64,000 bases of DNA from Gongronella butleri (lineage: Eukaryota; Mucoromycota; Mucoromycetes; Mucorales; Cunninghamellaceae), in the NCBI GenBank assembly GCA_025201375.1, contig JAIWZP010000043.1, positions 1 to 64,000 of the forward strand. The letters run 5' to 3'. The notes beneath the pieces were generated by a model. The model searched no databases, had not been told where the DNA came from, and was given only the letters and a program-made list of their open reading frames with translations. Made by a program: the position numbers and the translations under genes. The first letter of the stretch is position 1. Every line of letters begins with the position of its first letter. This document shows positions 11,514-23,651 of the stretch, piece after piece.

Positions 11514-13288
11514 ATGAAAGAGAGAGAAAAAGACAATAAACGAAAAAAGGGGGGGGCAAAAAGAGATAAAAGGTGTTTCCGAGAACTAGTGTTGAAGGCC
11601 GGGAAACAAAAAGGAGAGGGCGGTAAGATAGGTGTTGTTGAGAACGACCTTTGACACGATACACGGATCGGAAAAAAAAAGGGGGGGAAAGGGGAAAGAA
11701 AAGAGAGGGGAAAGATGGAGAAAGAAAAAAAGAAGAAGAAGAGCCAAAAGAAACAAAAAAAAAAAAGGGCGGGCACCCGATTATCTTGTTTTTTTTCATT
11801 AGGTGGTGGTGCGGCGAATGAATCGATTTGATGAACGTTGCACAAGGCAATCGCTCGGTGCAAGGCGCCTTGAGAAGGCAACCTTTTTTCGGAGGCGAGC
11901 ATGGCAGCATGGGTCTTGCGCCGTGTGGGGGGGAAACTTGGCATTTTGGCTTGCCCAAATTCCCTTTTCTCTTTAGTTCTGTTTCATCGGCGCACGGTGC
12001 GAAAAAAAAAAAACAAAAAAAAAGGTGCCACCCACTCGCCGCACAAAAGGCACGAAAAAGCGGAAGAAATACATCACTTCTTCTTTTCATCTGATGCCAT
12101 TGGGCCATTGGAGGGAGCCACACTCCGTCGGCCTGGATCTCCACTTGGAATTTATAAGCCAAAAGGCGGCGCCAGAGCCCACGCTGCTTGTTTGGTTTAC
12201 TTTTTGGCTTGTCCACATGATTTCATGAGCCATGCCAATCTTTTTTTTTTTCTTTCCCCTTGTGCTTTCTTGAACACCCCCCTCTCTCGCATCATTTTAT
12301 TTTCCTTGGCCAGGGTCCAAGCAATGCTTCTGTGTGTGCGTGTGTGTCCCTCTGCTCCGGATTGACCATGCGGCGTGACTGAGTGGAATCAAAAACAAGG
12401 AGGCACGTTTTCAAAATGAGGGAGGGGCGACGGAATTCAGGGGCTAGAGAGAGAGAAAAAAAAAGACAGACAGACAGACAGGTCGTGGGCATTGTTTGAT
12501 GAAGGAGCAAAATAAAAAAATAAAAAAAAAGGAGAAAAGGGGGCAAGATGGGATGAAAAAAAAGTGAGCGTGTGGGTGTGTGGGTGTGCGGTGTTGCGTG
12601 TTTGGCGTGTTTTGCCCCAGCTTGGCGGCTTGAGAGCCATGAATTGCCCCTCTCACCCCCCCCCTCTCCCCCAAATGCCTCTCCGCAAGTGACACGACAT
12701 CAAGGTTCGCATGAAACAAAAAAGGTGGGAGTGCCAATTGCAAAAAAAAAAAGGGGAGGGGTGTGCCTTTTGCTGTACCAATGCCGATCCCGTGTTTTTT
12801 TTGGTGTCGTTTCTGCCCCTATTTTGATTAAATAGCAGGATGAAGGCCCATGGTCGCTTGGGCATCGTGAGCAATCAATAAAAGAAAGGGGGTGTTGGCA
12901 AGGCCACGGTGATTTGAATTCCTTTTTGACACGCACACATATTTTCCAGCGCCTTTTTCTTCTTCTTTTCCACATTGACCTTTACCATAGGCCTTTTTTC
13001 CCTGTCTCTCTCTGTCTCTCTTTCTTTGCTTCCCCCCCTCCCTCCTTATTTCCCTTTTTTTTTATTTATTTATTTGAAATTTGGATACTTTTTTTCCATT
13101 CGTTTCTTTTTCCTCCTTTTTTTTTATCCATGTATTATAGCTTGACGTAGAAAACACACACGCACACACACTATTTGACACGTCCCCCTTCCCTTGAACA
13201 CGTCTCTCTTTTTTTTCTTTTGTCTATTTCTTTCCTTTTTTTACTTTTTTCCTCTCTTTTTTCCCCTTTTTGTTGTGTTTTATAATAT
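11514..13288. other. divergent intergenic region between HMG-CoA reductase and PUF genes
   Basis: No supported gene. It serves as promoter for both neighbours, which are transcribed away from it. It contains many A/T runs, a CAGA-type short tandem repeat near 12466-12480, GTGTG repeats near 12320 and 12570, and from about 12940 to 13285 an almost pure C/T leader before the PUF start codon. Confidence 0.55.
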
Positions 13289-16200
13289 ATGGAACGTGAC
13301 AAGCTCTTTGAGGTGGACCCGTACGGTGTTGTTGCGGAGCAGCGTGACCATAGTCTGCTGTCGTCGTCCGACAGCCTGCCCACAACGTCACAGGCATCGT
13401 ATTCGCTGCCCGGGTCGCGGCGAAATTCGACGGATGCCGAGGACAGCTCGCTCATGGAGGCGTTTGATGTCAAGCTCAAGCTACAACCTCCCCAGCAGCA
13501 GCAAAATCAGCAGCATCAGCATCAGCAACAGCAACAGCAGCAAGAATTCGTTGCGCCGCATCGCTCCATGAGCGTTGATGAGACCGCCCTGAAACACAAA
13601 TTGCACATCGGCTCCAGCGCGGCAAACCCATCTGACAAGCAGCGCTTTTTATTTGACCATGATGCAGGTAAGGAAAGGGGGGCGAAAAGCAACCAACGGG
13701 CAGAAATGAAAAAGACCAAAACCTTTTTTTTTTTACACCTTCCCTCCTCCCCGCCCTGACCCGACATTTTTTTTTCATTTTCATCCACAGACCGAGCCCC
13801 GACGCGACAGCCGTACCTCAAGCGATATGGAGGATCGACCGAAACTCTGTCTTCCTTTGGTCATGGCGACTATAGTGGCTTTGTAAGTGGAAAGAATCAA
13901 AAAAAAAATTAAAAAAAGCAACGTGAAATGGAAAACAAGGGGAAAAAATGGACCACGCAAATTGGGGAAGGAGAGGGGAGGGAGAGGGAAAAGAAGGGGC
14001 GAGGAGAGTGGGTTGATCGATGAAAAAAAAAAAAAAAAAAAAAAAAGTGTTCATGCTGACGTCTCCTTTTTTTTTTTAATTTCCAGTTTACGCCGGCGCC
14101 CAATGATCATTTGGACATGGTGTCGTCTTTGCGCCGTAGTGCAAGTCGTCAAAACAAGAGCGTCGAGTCGCTGCGTAGCAAATCGTGGGCGCAATACCTT
14201 GAGAATTCTGCATCGCCGCCATTGATTGGTTTGCAGCAGGCGGCGTCCACGACCAATTCGCTCTTTGGCAATCAGCGGCGCTTTTCGTATGGGTGGCCGC
14301 CGCATTTGCAGCCGCCATTGCCTCCTCCTCCCCCTTCGTCCTCGGCCAAAGCCAATGCCATGTTGAATTCGTCGGCATCTGGGGCAACAACGCCCACGGC
14401 GGCCCACGCCGCACATGCTGCAGCCACGCGGTCGCCATCCATGATGGATCCGACCTTGTATCACGATTATTTGGCTGATCGACAGCATCGTTTAACGACG
14501 TCTCATTCGTATTCGGATTTGCACGCGACCGCCATGGCCCATTCGGCGGCGGCCACGCGGTCTGCATCCACCTGCACGGCCTCAATGCATCATCACCATC
14601 ATCAACATCACGCGCAACAAGGTCATCATCCGCACAATCAAGATGTCGCGTACACGACGCGTCCCTATCAACAGCAACAGGGTCGTTATGACGAATTGGC
14701 AAAGGATCCGTTGACCATTTGCCCCATTTTCCAGCAATATGGCATATGCGCCATGGAAGACAAATGTCCGTATATCCATGCAAGCCCGTCGCTCGCTCTT
14801 TCGAGCTTCAATTTGCCTCCGTCGCCTCATCCATTGTCCGTCGTGCCAACTAACTATCATCCGCACGCGCTTTCCCAGCAGCAGCAACAACAACAGCAGC
14901 AGCAGCAAGGTCAGCAGCAGCACCCGTCGCTCCTGTACAACTCGTCGTTCCCCGGTGGAAAGCTCGCGGCGTCTCGTTACACGCCTCCACCGTCTGCATC
15001 GTCGGTCGCCTCGGCGTGCCCCCCAGGCACACCTGCACCGCCGCCTCTGCCACCTTCTGCTGCCTCGACCACCATGCCCGGCCTCTTTGACAAGGAATTG
15101 GAGCGCTCCATGACACCGCGCCGCTCACTCGTCGATCCAGAGGCAAGCCGTTTCTCCGGCGCCAAACTCGAAGATTTCCAGGGCAAACTGTACGATTTGT
15201 GCAAGGATCACAATGGATGCCGCTTTTTGCAAAAGAAGCTTGAGGATCCCAATGGACAATACCTGCAGACCATCTTTGACGAAATACATCCCCATTTTGT
15301 GGAATTGATGACCGGTAAAGCGCCCAAGGACGAGAGAAAAAATACAGGGGTGAAAAATCATGCACGTTGCATCTCAAAAAAAGGGGGGGTGGGGCTCAAG
15401 TGACAAGACATACACACAAACACACACACACACACACACAAAAAAAAAAAAAAAGACGAGTGCGCGCATCAACAACAACCGAGGAGCAGCGGGAGAGGGT
15501 GGAAAAGATCAAAAAGGAGAATGGGCTGGACAAAAACATAAAAAAAAAAAGGAGGATGGGCGCGCAGGTGCGAGCAACAATGCAGGTTACCAGGGAATAA
15601 ACATGCATTGGCAAAAAAAAAAAAAAAAAAGAGGGAGAAACGGGGCGGCGCCCACGCCTACAGTATTGGACGACGCCTCATTTACGCTTATTTTATAGAC
15701 CCCTTTGGCAATTATCTCTGTCAAAAGCTTGTGGAACGATGCAATGATGTGCAACGAACAGCCATTGTGGACATCATTGCGCCCCATTTGTTGCAAATCT
15801 GCCTTAGCATGCACGGAACACGCGCGATCCAAAAGCTCATCGAGTTTCTGTCGTCGTCGCATCAGATAAAATCGGTGACCAATGCGCTGCGTCCCAACGT
15901 GGTGGCCCTGATCAAGGACCTGAATGGCAACCATGTGATCCAAAAGTGCCTCAACAGGCTGTCTGCTGAGCACAACCAATTCATCTACGACATTGTCAGC
16001 GACAATTGCATCGAAGTCTCCACGCACCGCCATGGCTGCTGCGTCCTGCAGCGCTGCATTGATCACGCTGTCGAGACACAAAAGGTAAAGCTTGTTTGGG
16101 AAAAAACGCGCAGCGTCTGGCCTCACGCTGATTTTTGCTTTGTTTTTCCCCCCTTTCAGAATCAATTGGTGCAAGTGGTCACCCATCACGCGCTTCCACT

Positions 16201-16921
16201 GGTGCAGGATCCCTTTGGCAACTACGTCGTGCAGTATGTGCTTGATCTCGGCGAGGTGCCCTATTCGGATGCTCTGGTCCGTCGCCTCATGGAGCATGTT
16301 TGTGATTTGTCTGTGCAAAAGTTCAGCTCCAACGTCATTGAAAAGGTAACAATGGAACACGGTCAGGCATCAATTGCTCATCCACATTTTTTTTTATTTT
16401 AGTGCATCCGCGTGTCGGAGCCCGAGACAAGACGCGCCCTGATTGACGAATTGATTGACCAGTCCAACATGGAAAAGCTGCTGCGTGACTCGTTTGCCAA
16501 CTACGTGATTCAGACGTGTCTTGACTATGCCGATCAAGATCAAAAGGCTCAGGTAAGAGAGGGAGGGGGGAAATGGAGTTGGAACGGCGTTTTGACGTTT
16601 TTCTGTTTTTTATAGTTGGTCGATCGCATCCGCCCGCACCTGGCGTCGATCCGCAGCACACCTTATGGCAAACGGATCCACAGCAAGATTCAGCGCGAGC
16701 AGCAGCAGACACGATACGCGCAGCGACAGCAACATCACCATTCGCTGCATTATCATCATCCACCTACGCTGCGCACGTCGTCGTCAGCCATCACCGCGTC
16801 GTCCGCGTCGCCATACCACCCGACTTACCAAGATGATACCAACATGCCCTCGGCCACGTCCACACTGCCCTACAGTGTCAATCTGCTCGGCAATGCCCAT
16901 CCTCTTTACCCATTCCCTTGA
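13289..16921 (+). CDS. PUF (Pumilio) RNA-binding protein, Puf4/Puf5 type, with a CCCH zinc finger
   Basis: Exons: join(13289..13667, 13791..13882, 14087..15314, 15699..16084, 16160..16345, 16403..16552, 16616..16921), 908 residues. It binds mRNA 3' UTRs and controls decay or translation. The Pumilio domain (about 515-830) shows eight repeats, with helix cores NGCRFLQ, FGNYLCQ, HGTRAIQ, NGNHVIQ, HGCCVLQ, FGNYVVQ, SSNVIEK and FANYVIQ. This set, especially HGTRAIQ and HRHGCCVLQRC, is that of the yeast Puf4/Puf5 group. Upstream is a C-x8-C-x5-C-x3-H zinc finger (Cys about 369 to His about 388). The N-terminus is low-complexity with Gln/His runs (about residues 69-90) and more at 14570-14930. Intron 3 (384 bases) separates repeats 1 and 2 and contains a TACAGTA heptamer at 15659. 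Confidence 0.93.
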
Positions 16922-17811
16922 AAAAGATCAAAAACATTCCATTGGCATCGCTCCTTTTTCCCCCGTTCCATCATTCTCTTGTCCAACCACCCTCCTTTTT
17001 TCTTGTTTGATAGCATTTTTTTCCCTTGATTCATGGTATAATTGTGTACATTAGCCTTGATCGCCCACTTCCACCCCCCCCTATTCCCCTTCTCTTTCTC
17101 CCTTTTTTATCCTCGTGTCGTCCCCCCTTCCCTTCCACACACGCACACTTACACCCCTGGCGAATCTCGCACTTTTTTTTCCTGTTGTTGTTGTTTGTTG
17201 CACTCCTGATTGACACCCTGGTCCCCCTTTTCCCTTTTTTTGGGCATTGTTTGACTTGGATACCCCGTTTTCCTTCCTGACATCCCTATTTTTTTTTATT
17301 ACGTGCGTTGTTCCTTTGCCTGAGCCTGCTTATGTTGTAATTGGGACCAATTGACGCACGCACGCACACGCACACACCACGCCCCGTCGCTCGTCTCTTC
17401 ACTCAAAACACACGTCTTTTTGTGTCTTTTTTTCTTGTGCCATTTTATTGCAATGCTTCTTGTTGTTCTTTTTTGCCTCTCCCCTTCTTGTTTTTTAGTC
17501 TTTCCTTTCTTATTATTTCTATTTTATTGTCTATCTGTTGTTGCAATCCCTTTACGGTATCATCTGATTTAATAAAAATCCAATGCCATGCGTCGGATTT
17601 GGCCAGAGTCGTCGCCTGAGTTCTTTTTTGGCCCGCGTTTATGCAAAATCGTGCCATAGAATCCAAGGTCCGGCCAAATGTCCGGCAATTTCAACGGCAA
17701 CTCGGACCGGCGCCAGCCACTGGACGTGCCTTTTTGGCGGACAGCCCCCCGCTTGCCGCTCCATGGCCCTGGCTTTCTTTCACCACTTTTTTTTTTTTTG
17801 AATATTTAAAA
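16922..17811. other. 3' flank of PUF gene and promoter of uL13m gene
   Basis: No gene supported. The first 650 bases are pyrimidine-rich, ending with AATAAA at about 17570, a plausible poly(A) signal for the PUF transcript. The next 240 bases are less biased and presumably promoter. A T-run sits just before the uL13m ATG. Confidence 0.5.
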
Positions 17812-18486
17812 ATGTCGCAAGCTGTTGGCAACGTAAGGATAGGCTGCCTCGTGTGAAAATAGGCTTTCATAGACTCATTTTTTTTTGAAATTAGACTGCT
17901 CTGGCGTATGCGCGAGTATGGCATTTGGTCGATGCTCGCCAACGAGTGCTTGGTCGCATGGCCACGGGCATTGCCACTACTTTGATGGGCAAGCACAAGC
18001 CGATCTATGACCCTGCGTGTAAAAAAACGAGACAATTGGTCAACTTTGTGCAAATGTGATGCTCATTGCTTGTTTTTTTTTTCTTTCTATCAATTAGCCG
18101 ACTGCGGCGACTATGTGGTTGTCATCAATGCCAAGGACGTGCTTGTCACTGGCAAAAAGGCGGAGCAAAAACTGTACAGACACCACACCGGCTTCCCTGG
18201 CGGTCTCAAGGAAATCAACTTTGAAAACTTGATGGAAAAGGATTCGACTCAGGTAAAAATACCATCCATTATCTTTGTTCACCATGCGTGTTTGCTGATC
18301 CGCCCATTTTCCATCTTCCTGTAGGCCATCCGCAAGGCTGTGTCGGGCATGTTACCCAAAAACAGGCTACGAGACGTGCGATTGGAGCGACTCTTGATCT
18401 TTGACGATGCCGAGCATCCCTACGACGCCAACATCTTCAAGCAGTACGGCCAGGAACAGCAGCAGGAGGCCAAAAAGCAGCAGTAA
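17812..18486 (+). CDS. MRPL23: mitochondrial ribosomal protein uL13m
   Basis: Exons: join(17812..17832, 17895..18018, 18098..18252, 18325..18486), 153 residues. It is a large-subunit mitoribosome protein of the bacterial L13 family. Diagnostic stretches: [64 protein letters not shown] and [19 protein letters not shown]. The match is to the bacterial/mitochondrial form, not cytosolic uL13, and it carries a short C-terminal extension rich in Gln and Lys. Exon 1 codes only seven residues; its ATG follows an AT-rich leader, and splicing into [13 protein letters not shown] keeps frame. The symbol is that of the yeast orthologue. Confidence 0.93.
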
Positions 18487-19209
18487 ATCGAGCAAAATAC
18501 CGCTTCTTTGTTTTTTTTCGCCTTCTTTCTCGCCAATTCGTCTCTCCACCTACAAATCATCTTTGCCAGCACCTCTCCGTCCATCTTTGTTCATAGTTCC
18601 CAATAGATATATCAATGTTTCATACGCAAGCTCTCTAAAAATGAATCGACTCGTTTTTTTTATCGTTTGTTGACTTTTTTTTTGCGCGCCATACGAGACC
18701 TAAACGGTGTACCTGCTGATGAATTTTCTGCGCCAGCATCCGAGAGCATTGTTGGCGCGCTGGTTGATCGGAGAGATGTGCGAGGGAACTATGGGTTTCG
18801 ACTAATGCACACGAATATCACTATTTATCGCCGTTTAGCACATGGCTGTTCTCAGCTAATCTTGTGAATTGGACAGGCTGGATGCGAAAGACACGCACGT
18901 ACATCTTATCTGGCTCGATGGTCTGAAGCTGCAGTATCGCAAACGTGCGTAAAAGGGCAATTGACGTTCTTTTGCGTCTTGCTCGCTATCCATGGGGCCG
19001 ATCCGCTCAAGACCGGGTGCCCCTGATGCCCACGGATGGTGTCCAATTGCAGTTTGAATTTCAAAGCACAAAATATGACGAAAATGAGGTCAAATCGCGG
19101 ACCGCGCATTGTAAAAAAAAAAAAAGGATAATAACTTCTGACAATTACCGTTTCACACTATAATACAAACCAACAAACGTAAACAGTATTGTGTTTTATC
19201 CGTGTATTT

Positions 19210-20230
19210 TTTAGCTCAGTGTAGTGTACAGAATCTGACGCGCATCATTGTCGCTTCGAACTATGGAGCAGCGCGCTACAAGTAGACAAAAAAGTACAGA
19301 TGATGTACCTTTTAAACACCAAAAAAGAGCGTGTTTTCAGACTTTGCCGGCCTGCTGCGCTTCCAGAAATTTTTTTACTGTACAACCTCCCTGCCCGCAA
19401 GTGAAACACGCGTCACGGCACGAACGACGGCCCAATGCCTGCGGCCAGTTCGCCCGATTTTTTTTGGACCCGAAAATGCCAAAACTCTCCTATTATGCTA
19501 TTTTGCATTCATCTCGCCATCTGCATGGTCGACCCCGCTCAAAAAGAGCTGCATCGCTTTCAGCACAAAATTTGCAACAAAAAAGCTTAAACCCCCGAAG
19601 CGCTACGACCACTTTTGAAAATTCAGGGGTCACTCAGGGGTCACACTTTTCAATCTCAGAAAATGCCTAATTTGAGAAATTTCGGACTCCGAATGATCAA
19701 TGCATCCCGAACAGGTAACTCTGACCATTTTCTATTGGCAGATAAAATGGCAGATCGCCCCAACTTCAGAAAAAAGCCCAAAGAGTGACGCATGAACGGC
19801 GATCGACTGAGAAAAGTGCCTACTTTGGTGCGAACTTTTTGCAAAATTTTAAGGTTTGACACTTTCAAATTAAGGTGGTGGATTGCATGGAATTTTTAAT
19901 TTTTTTAATTTTTTTATTTTTTATTTTGCACTTGTTACAGTATTGTGCGCTGAGTGGGCTGCTGTCTGGTGAAATGACCGATGCAAAAAGTCAAACCCCA
20001 AGCCAGCGAACTGCAAGTTATCCCATTAGATGCTTTGTCCCCCTGTTTGTTAGTAAAACTGCAATAAAGATCGGGGGTCGACTAGACCGTTGTCGAGAAA
20101 TTGCAATCAAAGAATTTGATGAAAAGTGGATTTTCTCTGCGAGTTTTAGCCATCCTTCTGTGAAACTGGTCTCATTCGATAGAGATTCAATAGATGCCTT
20201 CGACACGTTACGTAAAAGCACCGCGTGTCG
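19210..20230 (+). repeat. dispersed repeat R2, copy 1 (solo)
   Basis: It aligns by eye with 51120-51840 and 54090-55300. Shared landmarks: GACTTTGCCGGCCTGCTG, TTTGCAACAAAAAAGCTTAAA, AGGGGTCACAC, TGATCAATGCATCCC, AGAGTGACGCATGAACGGCG, AAATTAAGGTGGTG, then GATGCAAAAAGT and GAAAAGTGGATTTTCTCTGC. Unlike the other two copies, this one is not next to the duplicated unknown gene. Confidence 0.82.
20018..20221 (-). pseudogene. possible decayed DDE transposase fragment in R2 copy 1
   Basis: The minus frame reads SIESLSNETSFTEG, then about 30 residues on SRPPIFIAVLLTNRG. The same frame recurs in R2 copy 3 (SVESLPTETSSF ... SQPPIFISVLLNNKQG). The order acidic-ET-S-F, basic stretch, then a beta-strand-like IFIAVL resembles the second-aspartate region of Tc1/mariner-IS630 transposases, where DET(S/G)F is followed by a strand about 30 residues later. 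The first aspartate appears as N or T here, so any enzyme would be dead. Identity is tentative. Confidence 0.25.
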
Positions 20231-22384
20231 TCAAATCAATTGTACTGTACGCACGTTGATTTTACAGTGGGTACTGTACCTACGTGCGTACTGTATGTAT
20301 GATGACGCGTCTACTATCTTTCCTTTTCTTTTTTTGCTTTACAATCTTCAAAATCTTTTCCTTTGGCTTGCTTCCAAGACCCTGGCCACTGCTTGTTTGT
20401 CGCCTTGATTGTATTATCACCATGCTGAAAATGGCGTCAGCTAGCGCTCTCGCGAAATCGACGCTGAGACTCTGCGCTTTGATGGGCGACACTCTTTGAA
20501 GTGCGTGCCACGGTACGGGTCTTGAAGGACGCGGCGCTCGCTAGGGCGATAATCAGGGCGGCTTGTACTGTATTGGGAGGGGGTGGTCGTCTCCGCGAAA
20601 AATAAAATGAAATAAAAAACAAAAGACGACGGGAGTAGGATTAAAAACGGTCTGGACCTTTATTTCAGCTACAGTACGAGGATGAAAGGGCTATTTATAC
20701 AGATTGCTAGAAAACGAGGCGCGGCTATGGTTCATGACGATCGCGCTCTTTTCTCGCGCCCTTGTCATCTTTAATATGTCCATTTTCATTTCGGCCTTAC
20801 TCTGAACGGCCAAGTGTCCTGTCGTGACACGCTTAAGCTTTGAGCGGGCCAACGTGTCACAGAAAGACAGAATTCCATTGTGCCACGGCATTGAGCATGA
20901 CAGCCCGCGACGCATTTCATTTTTTTTTTTGCTTTGCTTGGCCTATCACCAAAAAGGGCCAAGCACTCTTTTGAATTGTCATTTACGATTTGTCATTCTT
21001 TCATTTTTTGAATCTAAAGATATTTCTCGGCGAACATGTCCGCGCACACAAAGGGCATCGTTGCGCGGTCATTCGTTTCTTATGGTCTATGTTCAGGGCT
21101 GCATGACACAGCGATGGTGCTGTCGCATTGAGCGGAATTGTCGGTGATCCGAAATGACGGCATGACATCATTTCCATATCGGTCCCTTGGCGTCCGACCA
21201 CAATTCCATTTTTTTTATTTGCTGCCATCATCCGCTTGTGTCCCTGCCTAAGCCGGATCTGTGATGCATTGGCACTTGCAGCTGGCTGTGCTGCTAAGTC
21301 CATTTGACCAAGCAATGGCTGTGTGCTTGGGAGCCTGCCTCGAATTGCCAAAACCCGCATTGAGTGTTTTTATGCATTTGTTCACTTTTTGCACCAATTG
21401 GTCTATTTCAGTGCTTGCGCCGCAGCTGGCGCGACCAATGCGTGTCAATCTGGCGTTTGGCACCACGCGGCTCATGGCTTCTTGCAACTGCTGGAATTGC
21501 GGCTACAACAGCAATTGCCTGCCGAATTCAAGCGATCCTTGATCGACGTACTAGCCAGCAGGTGTGAATGAAAAGGACAAATGATAGGACTAAAGGTAGA
21601 CTGTAAGCTTTGTAAATAAGTGAGACAAAAGGATGGGTTTTAATCTGAAAACAGAGTGAAAATAAAGAAAAAGGAAAAGGGGAAATCTAAACAAGCAAGG
21701 TGGGATTTTAAAGGCGAAAAAATGGGTGTGTGGCAGATTCACCGGCCGACACCGGACTCTCAGCTCGGTCTGAGCTCAAGCGCTAGGCACGTTGGTGCGG
21801 CGCCCTGTCTACAATGCACACAATGTCTCAATGTGCATTGACGCACCTAGCGCCCCACTCAATTATTTATTGGCGTGCCCGGCTGATTGAGCTCATTGTT
21901 CACGTTGTTCACATAGGCTTTTACAGTATGTCAAAAGTGAGAGAGAGAGAGAGAAAAGAAAGGGAAAATAGAGGGGAAAGAGACGTTTAAATAGGCTATG
22001 GAAATAGGCTATATACTGTATGAGGGAATGAGGCGAATTAGATGTCAGGCATCACACGTCAGAGCGTGGTGTGTGCAACTGAGCTTAAATGTAGGTCTGA
22101 TCTGCTGCGCATCATCCAGATCAATGCCAAATTTGACACCAGGCGTACGTCAGATCAAGCGCTCCCTCGCGATCGTCACCCTCTTCTTCCTCCGGGAAAA
22201 ATAGAATTTGCCGTATGTCTTGAGCTGACTGCTGACTTGGCCAGTTTTTTGGATCTCGAGCTTGCCAGAAACTTTTTCCTGCATTCCTGGCATGTTGCGG
22301 CGATATGAAACAATGAAAGGTGTTTTACTGTACCTTCACTGTATAGATACCGTAATCAAGGGCGCAGAATAATCGAATGGCAAT

Positions 22385-22706
22385 GTCAAATTTTATTTTG
22401 ATTTGATGGATTTCGAGAAATTGATGAGTTTGCGTTGGTCATCTAAAATTCACCCAGTCAACAACATCAACATGATTTACAGTATTTAGAGACAAAAACG
22501 CGATTTACGCGGTATCCTACTAATATCATAATGAAACCGGTCCTGATATTTTCCGTCGCATGCTGAAATAGAATCAAATTCTGCATCCGATTTGCGATTT
22601 GAGCATTTTTTTGAGGGACCCATCTTCCCTACTGTATGACCAAACGGAAAAAATGCGGCAAAGTCATCAATTTCTCGAAATCCATCAAATCAAAATAAAA
22701 TTTTGA
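22385..22706. repeat. fold-back or MITE-like element with 38-base perfect inverted repeats
   Basis: Bases 22390-22427 are the exact reverse complement of 22664-22701 (38 of 38), and the match extends a few bases outward with one gap. The 236-base interior has no coding frame and carries TACAGTA at 22478 and TACTGTA at 22630. No clear target-site duplication was seen. Size and arms fit a MITE or a hairpin-forming transcript. Confidence 0.75.
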
Positions 22707-23651
22707 GCATTGAGCAATGCGCCATTACAGGATTTGTTGAAAAACAAGTGGATTATTTTATTTTCTCTGTCAGTTTTGGTCGTTCACGGTGAAACTTGTT
22801 TCATCCATAGAGACGGTGAGGCGCAAGAGCTGGTTTTGACACGTTATCATACTGTATGATAAGAGCGTCGTGGCTCGGGGATCGTCCTACTGTAAAACAT
22901 GTACGTATGTGTTGCACTTGGAGCTGCAAACGTTCATCAGTTTGATTGGCGTTTGGGCGAACTTTCATATCAGTTTGAAGTTACTGACTACTGTATCGGC
23001 ATAGTGTAAGGCGTTTTTTAGCAGGGACGTGTCAGCTATCATACGTAAATTTGGCTGATGAGTCATTTGAAAGAAATTTCTGCTTCTTTTATTGTCGATG
23101 CACGCCGTGGCTGCTCTTGTGCTCTGTCCGTTTTCCGAGCAAAACGTGTTTTGAAAATCAAAACGCATTTTATATATTAAATGGCTTTCTCGTTGGGGAC
23201 TCTCGTCAAAATGGCAGAAGAGGAGAAGATACCGCGCGGCCCACTGTCCGCCCAGATTCAGTCTCATTACTCTCATAGTCGCGTGCATTCAAAAAAAAAA
23301 AAAATAGAGCATGTGGGACCAAATGAACAAAACACGTCTGTATATCATTTTTTATTGCTACATCGACATTGAAAGAGGCTGATTTTTTTTTCATACAAAG
23401 AGGGGGATGGGGGACACGCAGGTAGGCGCCGGCGTGAGTGACAACAAAGAAAATAGAGGGATGGGGGAAAAAAATAACGAAAAAAAGAAAAAAGACGGCT
23501 AGACAAAGTGAAAAAAGACTATGTAGGGGAGTTGAGTGACCAAAAGTTGGAGTAGAGAGAGTGAGAGAGTAGGGTTGACGGACGGGGGATGGGGGGGGGG
23601 GGAAGGGGGCTAAAGAAAAGGGAATCGACTATTTGCAACGCGATTTTGGGT

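Larger units (their letters stand above)
18487..23651. other. 5-kb gene-poor, repeat-bearing block
   Basis: No gene is supported. Contents: repeat R2 copy 1 (about 19210-20230); a cluster of 15 TACTGTA/TACAGTA heptamers between 19376 and 22995; a short inverted pair around 20247-20291; a 38-base perfect inverted repeat at 22390/22664; GA repeats near 21940; and A/T runs. An open frame at 21264-21542 is rich in Cys and Leu but matches nothing I know. From 23380 to 23651 is the G/A-rich 3' flank of the Cyc8 gene. Confidence 0.6.

Noticed and set aside
21264..21571. overlapping open frames ending near 21570, with an acceptor-like CAG at 21410
   Set aside because: No partner exon, no domain and antisense frames equally long.
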